This document shows, piece after piece, positions 13,949 through 17,799 of a stretch of 17,799 nucleotides of DNA (its first letter is position 1; each line of letters opens with the position of its first letter). The notes beneath the pieces are model-generated. The model did not search any database. It was not told the DNA's origin and was given only the letters and a program-made list of their open reading frames with translations. The stretch is from Oribacterium sp. (GTDB taxonomy: Bacteria > Bacillota_A > Clostridia > Lachnospirales > Lachnospiraceae), in assembly GCA_017940955.1 (NCBI GenBank), contig JAGAXP010000163.1, positions 1 through 17,799 on the forward strand, in the 5' to 3' direction. Position numbers and translations under genes: made by a program.

Positions 13949-13976
13949 TTGTAAATGCGGTAATGACGAGTATAAT
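13949..13976 (+). promoter_or_regulatory. sigma-70-type promoter for the YdjM-like gene
   Basis: TTGTAA (13949-13954, 4/6 match) and a perfect TATAAT (13971-13976) are separated by 16 bases. The site is about 85 bases before the start of the downstream membrane hydrolase gene and after the tRNA array. Confidence 0.5.
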
Positions 13977-14063
13977 AATTGAAGATAAAAGTTTGAAATA
14001 TGCACCTTTGAGCGTATTTCGTGTAATTGCAACTGGGAATAAACATAAGGAGGAGGCACGAGT

Positions 14064-14717
14064 ATGCTTGGACGGACCCATTTTTTTGTTGGTGCTGCAA
14101 CAGCACTTATTATATTAAGACCGGAAACGAATTCTCTTTTAGTTCCTGAAATGGGAGCAGCTGCTATCGGAGGTGTTATTAGTGATATAGATTCAGGAAC
14201 TTCACAGGCACATCAGGAAGCAGATAAGATAGTAATGTCCAGTGTCCTGGCTCTGGCAGCAGTAGTTCTTGGAGAATATCATTATCACCTTGGAATCTAT
14301 AACAGACTTATAAACGACAGCAATATATATCGTATACTTTTAGGTTTTTCTGTACTTATCGGACTATGTATTTTTGGAATGAGACAGCCACATAGATCCT
14401 TTATGCATTCATTTCTCGCACTTTTTTTATTCACTTCATGTGTTGAAGTGATATTTCCAACAGTGGTACCTTGCTTTGCGATTGGATTTGCCTCACATCT
14501 TATGATAGATCTTCTCAACAAGCGTGGTGAAAAGTTACTATGGCCTATGAAGAAAAGTTTCAGCTTAAAACTGTGTTCTTCACGTGGATTGATAAATGAA
14601 TTGCTGATGACTGTGGGAATGATGGTATCAGTAGCATATATCACATCATTAACATCCCCTTCCGGATATATATGGAGACTGGATTATATCGAAAGTATTT
14701 TAGCAAGTATCTTGTGA
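14064..14717 (+). CDS. YdjM-family membrane-bound metal-dependent hydrolase
   Basis: A 217-residue integral membrane protein with AAGGAGGAGG upstream of ATG 14064. It carries the YdjM/LexA-regulated hydrolase pattern: RTHFFVG with His6, GGVISDIDSGTS with Asp41 and Asp43, PHRSFMHS with His110 and His115, and FASHLMIDLLNKRGEKLLWP with His145 and Asp149. Four or five hydrophobic segments alternate with these motifs, which would gather a metal site near the membrane. The catalysed reaction is unknown for most of the family. It probably has its own promoter at 13949-13976. The next gene is 70 bases downstream. Confidence 0.8.
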   Translation: MLGRTHFFVGAATALIILRPETNSLLVPEMGAAAIGGVISDIDSGTSQAHQEADKIVMSSVLALAAVVLGEYHYHLGIYNRLINDSNIYRILLGFSVLIGLCIFGMRQPHRSFMHSFLALFLFTSCVEVIFPTVVPCFAIGFASHLMIDLLNKRGEKLLWPMKKSFSLKLCSSRGLINELLMTVGMMVSVAYITSLTSPSGYIWRLDYIESILASIL

Positions 14718-14787
14718 GTCAGGGTATGGTATGATGTATGTGTTCAGTCAACAAAGATTGAGAGCGGTTAAGAAGAGGTGATTGAAA

Positions 14788-15297
14788 ATGTGGGAACCTG
14801 ACTATGATAAACAGGCAAAGTACTGGATGGAGAAGGATGCGGTTTCAAATAAACTGGATCCGGAGAAGCTGAAGAAAAGGATTGACACATTTATTTGTGA
14901 GCGAAAAACCTGTACACTGGCTACGGGTATAGACAGCTTTGTCAGATGTACTCCGATTGAATACAACTTCCTGGATGGGAAATTTTACTTACTATCAGAA
15001 GGCGGACTTAAGTTTAAGGCCTTAAAATATAATAAGAATGTCAGTATTGCCATCTACGATGCATATGAGGGCTTCGCAAAACTAAAGGGACTACAGATAC
15101 AGGGAACGGCGGAGATTATAGAGCCTTTTTCAGATGAGTATTTAAAGATTCTGGAATATAAGCATATCCCATTGGAGGCAATGAAGAAACTTCCTGAGGC
15201 AATGAATCTTATCAAAGTAGTTCCACAGAGTTTCGACCTTCTTGATTCTGAGCTTAAGCAGGAAGGTGTAGATGTCAGACAGCATTTGGAACTGTAA
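14788..15297 (+). CDS. pyridoxamine 5'-phosphate oxidase family protein
   Basis: A 169-residue FMN-binding split-barrel protein of the PNPOx-like group. ATG 14788 follows GAGGTG (14775-14780) at seven bases; a TTG at 14782 is less likely. The pattern is an N-terminal helix (KYWMEKDAVSNKLDPEKLKK), then TCTLATGIDSFVRCTPIEYN, FYLLSEGGLKFKALKYNKNV, and GLQIQGTAEIIEP, the usual strand order of the family. These proteins bind FMN, F420 or haem and often protect against oxidants; the substrate is unknown. It lies 23 bases before a flavin reductase gene, forming a small redox operon. Confidence 0.8.
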   Translation: MWEPDYDKQAKYWMEKDAVSNKLDPEKLKKRIDTFICERKTCTLATGIDSFVRCTPIEYNFLDGKFYLLSEGGLKFKALKYNKNVSIAIYDAYEGFAKLKGLQIQGTAEIIEPFSDEYLKILEYKHIPLEAMKKLPEAMNLIKVVPQSFDLLDSELKQEGVDVRQHLEL

Positions 15298-15320
15298 AGG
15301 ATGTAAAGAGGAGGAAAACT

Positions 15321-15872
15321 ATGAGCAGAGTTAATTTTGGAGCAAAGCCACTTATGTTACCACAGCCGGTACTTATCATTGGAACCTATGATGAAAATGG
15401 AGTTCCCAATGCTATGAATGCAGCGTGGGGAATTACCACAGACTTTAAGGAAATAACTATCAGTCTTTCTGAGCACAAAACAACTGATAATTTCAATATC
15501 ACAAAAGCATTCACAGTCAGCATGGCAACAGAAGATTATGTTAAGGCTTGTGATTATGTAGGCATTGAGTCAGGAAGAAAGGTTCCAAACAAGTTTGAGA
15601 AGGCAGGATTTCATGCCACAAAGAGTGAATATGTGAATGCGCCGCTTATTGCGGAGCTTCCGATGGCACTTGAATGTAAGGTAAAGAGTTTTAATGATGG
15701 TATCCTTATCGGTGAAATAGTTAATGTATCAGCCGATGAGAGTGTGATAACCGATGGTAAGGTTGATCCTAAGAAATTAAAACCGATCACTTTCGATCCT
15801 TGTAACAATACATATGTTGGTCTAGGAGATATAGTCGGAAATGCGTTTAAGGATGGTCTGGCCTTAAAATGA
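15321..15872 (+). CDS. flavin reductase family protein, second copy
   Basis: A 183-residue split-barrel flavin reductase, with AGGAGG before ATG 15321. It matches the product at 2050-2610 throughout: GAKPLMLPQPVLIIGTYDEN, PNAMNAAWGI, FTVSMATEDYVKACDYVGIE, ECKVKSFNDG and KPITFDPCNNTYVGLGD. The two copies differ at many scattered sites, so the duplication is old or they arrived separately. It is likely co-transcribed with the PNPOx-like gene. The stop TGA overlaps an ATG (ATGA at 15869-15872) that opens only an 18-codon frame. Confidence 0.85.
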   Translation: MSRVNFGAKPLMLPQPVLIIGTYDENGVPNAMNAAWGITTDFKEITISLSEHKTTDNFNITKAFTVSMATEDYVKACDYVGIESGRKVPNKFEKAGFHATKSEYVNAPLIAELPMALECKVKSFNDGILIGEIVNVSADESVITDGKVDPKKLKPITFDPCNNTYVGLGDIVGNAFKDGLALK

Positions 15873-15925
15873 CAGATTTTGACACATTTGCTAATGAAAA
15901 GTGGTATTCGTGCCGTTACCTTTAA
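15869..15925 (+). pseudogene. 18-codon coupled ORF, possible gene stump
   Basis: The ATG overlaps the flavin reductase stop (ATGA), as in translationally coupled genes, and encodes MTDFDTFANEKWYSCRYL before TAA. The same frame continues past TAA for 11 codons to TAG. It looks like the beginning of a gene whose remainder has been lost, but it may be chance. Confidence 0.2.
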
Positions 15926-15976
15926 CAAAGGCCAATTGAAAACATCAATGAGGATGCATAGAAGGAGACAAGGATT

Positions 15977-16138
15977 ATGGGCAGTAACGATGACGATGAT
16001 GAGCTCCTAGATATGTTCATGATGGGGATGCTTGATAAGCATACTTCACCGAAAAGTGGTGGAGGATGTGCGGGCTGCATTCTTCTTATGGTATGTGCAT
16101 CTGTGATTTTTAAGATATTGGTATATTCCATGATATGA
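15977..16138 (+). CDS. small membrane peptide with Gly/Cys turn (53 aa)
   Basis: ATG 15977 has AAGGAG about ten bases upstream and the frame ends at TGA 16136-16138. The N-terminus is acidic and Met-rich (MGSNDDDDELLDMFMMGML). Then comes KSGGGCAGC, then one hydrophobic helix (CILLMVCASVIFKILVYSMI) that reaches the C-terminus. The arrangement predicts a single-pass peptide with the acidic end in the cytoplasm. The paired Cys around Gly-Gly could bind metal or form a disulfide. I recognise no named family. Confidence 0.5.
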   Translation: MGSNDDDDELLDMFMMGMLDKHTSPKSGGGCAGCILLMVCASVIFKILVYSMI

Positions 16139-16479
16139 TCTTTCAATCATGGAAATTCTTCTATGGGTTCATATCCGTTATTTGCAAAATTATTTATGAC
16201 ATCCATTTCCGTTTTCTTTTATTGTAGACATTCTGTTGAATCAAGAGAAATGTAACTAAATAAGGCCAACAAAAAAAGAACCTCGAATCCATAAAGCACA
16301 CGCCATTTCATCTACCGTTCTTAGTTTCATCACGAATCGTTTCAGATCTGTGAAGCACTCGCCACATCTCTTTGACTTGTCTACATTGCATCGGTTTTTA
16401 TACAATGAGTCAACATGAAAATAATTTTTATTTTCCAACAAAATGATTTCATATAGTACAACAGGGAGGCTGCTAATTA
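16139..16479 (+). other. 340-bp gap without a recognisable gene
   Basis: No supported gene is seen on either strand. A 61-codon frame on the minus strand (16441-16256) starts with TTG, lacks a ribosome site and matches nothing I know, although it is Cys-rich (KRCGECFTDLKRF). The gap ends with GGGAGG serving the truncated ORF at 16480. Confidence 0.5.
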
Positions 16480-16569
16480 ATGGAAAAACCTAATTCCAAA
16501 GGACGTATATTAGCCTTATTACGATATCTGCAGGATGAAACAGTTCTAGGTCCACTTAACTTGTGTTAG
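16480..16569 (+). pseudogene. 29-codon stump resembling the start of a WYL-type regulator, or a leader peptide
   Basis: ATG 16480 has GGGAGG ten bases upstream. The product MEKPNSKGRILALLRYLQDE resembles the opening helix of HTH/WYL regulators (…RIL.LLRYLQDET…). It then leaves that pattern and stops at TAG 16567-16569, inside the stem of a terminator. It is either the stump of a deleted regulator or a leader peptide whose translation would disturb the terminator. Confidence 0.35.
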
Positions 16570-16580
16570 GTGGATTTTTT
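16551..16580 (+). terminator. intrinsic terminator upstream of the second XRE gene
   Basis: TCCACTTAAC pairs with GTTAGGTGGA (ten pairs, one T·G) around TTGT and runs into six T (16575-16580). It lies 28 bases before the XRE start, and the stop codon of the short ORF falls within its 3' arm. Confidence 0.8.
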
Positions 16581-16608
16581 AATGCAATTATTCAGGAGGA
16601 AAAGAGAA

Positions 16609-16830
16609 ATGGATTATCCGGTAATAGATATCGAAGGAACAGGAATAAGGATTAGGGAGCTGATCAGAGAAAGCGGTCATACAGTATCTGAGGTTTCAGA
16701 ATACCTCGGAGCAAGCACATCGCTTGTTTACAGATACTTAAGGGGAGAGGTTCTTCCAAGTATAGACAGGATTGTGGCTCTTTCAGTTTATCTCGAAGTT
16801 CCTATTGATGACATAATCGCAGTCGCATAA
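16609..16830 (+). CDS. XRE-family helix-turn-helix regulator (73 aa)
   Basis: ATG 16609 follows AGGAGGA (16594-16600) at eight bases. An earlier ATG at 16570 lies within the terminator and would add residues that the paralogue at 13269 lacks. The protein is a single Cro/C1-type domain: RIRELIRESGHTVSEVSEYL, then GASTSLVYRYLRGEVLPSID, then RIVALSVYLEVPIDDIIAV. It aligns end to end with the 13269 product. The stop is ten bases before tRNA-Gln, so the regulator mRNA and five tRNAs appear to share one transcript. A role in controlling the array is inferred. Confidence 0.85.
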   Translation: MDYPVIDIEGTGIRIRELIRESGHTVSEVSEYLGASTSLVYRYLRGEVLPSIDRIVALSVYLEVPIDDIIAVA

Positions 16831-16840
16831 GACTGTACCT

Positions 16841-16911
16841 TACGACATGGGGTAAAGGTAGCCCACAGGACTTTGACTCCTGCAATCTTGGTTCAATTCC
16901 AAGTGTCGTAG
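16841..16911 (+). tRNA. tRNA-Gln(TTG)
   Basis: Acceptor TACGACA/TGTCGTA pairs perfectly with a U1-A72 pair as usual for Gln. Anticodon stem CAGGA/TCCTG holds CTTTGAC, anticodon TTG. T arm CTTGG-TTCAATT-CCAAG is perfect. The D loop is short (AAAGGTA). First of five tRNAs packed with 2-4-base gaps; no encoded CCA. Confidence 0.92.
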
Positions 16912-16913
16912 TA

Positions 16914-16987
16914 AGACGTAGTGGGCAAGCTGGAAAGGCAACGGACTGCAACTCCGTGAGCGTGGGTTCGACTCCCACTTACGTCTC
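16914..16987 (+). tRNA. tRNA-Cys(GCA)
   Basis: Acceptor AGACGTA/TACGTCT pairs perfectly. Anticodon stem ACGGA/TCCGT holds CTGCAAC, anticodon GCA. T arm GTGGG-TTCGACT-CCCAC is perfect. Two bases separate it from tRNA-Gln. Confidence 0.92.
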
Positions 16988-16990
16988 TAA

Positions 16991-17062
16991 GGGCTTGTAG
17001 CTCAACTGGTAGAGCTGGGGATTAAAAATCTCTGCGAGGTGGTTCAACTCCACTCGGGCCCA
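16991..17062 (+). tRNA. tRNA with anticodon AAA (Phe box, unusual A34)
   Basis: Acceptor GGGCTTG/CGGGCCC pairs with two G·U. D arm GCTC/GAGC is normal, and T arm GGTGG-TTCAACT-CCACT is good. Anticodon stem GGGGA/TCTCT has two G·U pairs and loop TTAAAAA, giving AAA, which would read UUU (Phe). Bacterial tRNA-Phe is GAA; A34 is normally seen only in tRNA-Arg(ACG). The identity is therefore uncertain. Confidence 0.7.
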
Positions 17063-17066
17063 TTAT

Positions 17067-17139
17067 GCTGTCTTAGCTCAGTTGGAAGAGCAACGGTCTT
17101 TTAAACCGAAGGTTGTGGGTTCAAGTCCCTCTGTATCCG
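17067..17139 (+). tRNA. tRNA-Lys(TTT)-like, acceptor strands do not pair
   Basis: D arm GCTC/GAGC, anticodon arm ACGGT-CTTTTAA-ACCGA (first pair A·A) and T arm GTGGG-TTCAAGT-CCCTC (one T·T) are recognisable, anticodon TTT. The acceptor strands GCTGTCT and TGTATCC pair at almost no position. It looks like halves of two different tRNAs, or a decayed gene. Confidence 0.5.
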
Positions 17140-17143
17140 CTAT

Positions 17144-17216
17144 TCCAGGATAGCTCAAGAGGTAGAGCACCCGCTTCATACGCGGAAGGTTATGGGATCA
17201 TGGCCCATTCCTGGGA
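17144..17216 (+). tRNA. tRNA-Met(CAT), abnormal T loop
   Basis: Acceptor TCCAGGA/TCCTGGG pairs with U1·G72. Anticodon stem CCCGC/GCGGA (first pair C·A) holds TTCATAC, anticodon CAT; the initiator G-C triplet at the stem base is absent, so it is elongator Met or a k2C-modified Ile tRNA. The T stem ATGGG/CCCAT is perfect, but the loop is ATCATGG instead of TTCRANN. Confidence 0.65.
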
Positions 17217-17228
17217 CTAATGATTTTT

Positions 17229-17250
17229 TGGTTGGTGATTTCATCAACCA
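17229..17250. repeat. short inverted repeat after the tRNA array
   Basis: TGGTTGGTGA pairs with TCATCAACCA (one G·U) around two T. It is preceded, not followed, by a T-run on the + strand and lacks a T-run on the - strand too, so it is not a canonical terminator. Confidence 0.35.
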
Positions 17251-17329
17251 CGAGTTTAATGACAGGGCTAAACTTTGCTATTAGAATATAAGTAGTACTA
17301 GAGAAAACATAAATAGATGGAGAGATGAT

Positions 17330-17692
17330 ATGCCTAATAATAGTCTCAGGAGAATACTGGAAATGATAGGTTCACATACGTTTTGCGAAATGATCGGATG
17401 TGCAGAATATACAGTGAGTTGTAAGTGGCCGGATAGAGCTTCAGGTATGGATATGGAGGCTACGAAGAAAAACATCTGTGAAATGATAAAGACCAAGGGT
17501 CTAAAAGACAGGGCTATTGCGGAGAAGATGGGTGTTACGCCTCAGGCTGTGAATAAATGGAGACATAAGGGAACATTTCTTGTTATCGATAATCTTTATA
17601 TCTTAAGTGGTATGTTGGGAGTAAGCATTGATGAGCTTATTATTCCCAAGACATGGAAGGAACAGACTTTTTTGATAGAAACAAGGTGTTGA
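17330..17692 (+). CDS. XRE-family regulator with N-terminal extension (120 aa)
   Basis: ATG 17330 follows GGAGAG closely. Residues 1-40 (MPNNSLRRILEMIGSHTFCE...) are an unrecognised extension with three Cys. Residues about 44-105 are a Cro/C1 domain: NICEMIKTKGLKDRAIAEKM, GVTPQAVNKWRHKG, NLYILSGMLGVSIDELIIP. The end IDNL.(I/A)L...GVS(I/M)D(E/D).I is shared with the product at 13269. It is separated by three bases from the phosphoesterase gene that follows, so the two form an operon. It lies 113 bases after the tRNA array. Confidence 0.8.
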   Translation: MPNNSLRRILEMIGSHTFCEMIGCAEYTVSCKWPDRASGMDMEATKKNICEMIKTKGLKDRAIAEKMGVTPQAVNKWRHKGTFLVIDNLYILSGMLGVSIDELIIPKTWKEQTFLIETRC

Positions 17693-17695
17693 TTC

Positions 17696-17799
17696 GTGAG
17701 TAGAGTTTTAGTAATTCCAGATGTGCATTTAAAGCCCTGGATTTTTGATGAGGCTGAAAAAGTTGATAAAAGCAGTTATGAAGATATTGTTGTTCTTGG
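17696..17799 (+). CDS. metallophosphoesterase (5' part, runs off the window)
   Basis: GTG 17696 follows AAGGTG at about eight bases, three bases after the stop of the regulator gene. The 34 residues visible begin VSRVLVIPDVHLKPWIF and end VVLG, the opening strands of calcineurin-like phosphoesterases: D-x-H (Asp-Val-His) is metal motif I, and the LG at the window edge is where GDxxD would begin. Members cleave phosphomonoesters or phosphodiesters, including RNA ends and cyclic nucleotides. Its target here is unknown. Confidence 0.7.
   Translation, partial: MSRVLVIPDVHLKPWIFDEAEKVDKSSYEDIVVL

Noticed and set aside
13873..14118. Plus-strand frame between tRNA-Ser and the YdjM-like gene
   Set aside because: It overlaps the promoter and start of the downstream gene, has low-complexity composition and no clear homologue.
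16256..16441. Minus-strand 61-codon frame with several Cys
   Set aside because: It starts with TTG, has no ribosome site, matches no family I know and is the only minus-strand candidate in an otherwise all-plus window.
17229..17250. Inverted repeat after the tRNA array as a terminator
   Set aside because: The T-run lies before the stem on the + strand and becomes an A-run on the - strand, so neither direction gives a canonical terminator.

Overview
The window reads as an accessory or plasmid/chromid-like stretch from an anaerobic Firmicute, most likely a Lachnospiraceae (Butyrivibrio/Pseudobutyrivibrio type). This rests on an AT-rich composition, strong AGGAGG-type ribosome sites, protein families typical of that group (secreted NS_2-type nuclease, split-barrel flavin proteins, small XRE regulators, Sel1 proteins, a C-terminal Cys-rich metallo-beta-lactamase tail) and every recognisable gene lying on the + strand. 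The taxon is an inference from style and cannot be proven from the sequence alone.

Layout. 1-480: gene tails, including the last residues of a DnaQ-like exonuclease, and a small hypothetical. 513-5268: an NYN-domain RNase-like protein, a flavin reductase, a membrane-anchored alpha/beta hydrolase, a two-helix membrane protein, an RNA 2',3'-cyclic phosphodiesterase (ThpR), then a decayed metallo-beta-lactamase fragment with a terminator after it. 5478-11507: surface and envelope-type proteins: a membrane-anchored acidic protein, a Sel1-repeat gene split by an in-frame TAG, a coiled-coil lipoprotein split by a frameshift, and a secreted ββα-metal endonuclease. 11534-13860: a 50-codon ORF, a terminator, a tRNA-Lys(TTT), rtcB, a small XRE gene, then tRNA-Arg(ACG), a tRNA-Tyr-like gene and tRNA-Ser(GCT). 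14064-16138: a YdjM-type membrane hydrolase, a PNPOx-family protein, a second flavin reductase and a 53-residue membrane peptide. 16480-17799: a truncated regulator start, a terminator, a second XRE gene, five packed tRNA genes (Gln, Cys, an odd AAA anticodon, Lys, Met), a third XRE gene and the start of a metallophosphoesterase.

The main observation is that the two tRNA genes flanking rtcB (Lys-TTT and Arg-ACG) are each interrupted in the T arm by a 51-nt GC-rich insert. The two inserts are 39/51 identical. Eight of the 12 differences form four compensated base pairs, so the insert is a conserved structured RNA. Removing it restores a 72-nt tRNA-Arg with a perfect T arm and a 73-nt tRNA-Lys. 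RtcB joins RNA ends of the kind left by tRNA-intron excision or anticodon cleavage, so the locus may be a bacterial tRNA-splicing or tRNA-repair module. No EndA-type splicing endonuclease is visible here; the cutting agent is unknown. Several other tRNAs in the window are abnormal (A34 anticodon, non-pairing acceptor, missing T-loop consensus, 6-nt anticodon loop). The arrays are therefore either decaying or deliberately non-standard. Three related XRE genes sit in or next to these arrays.
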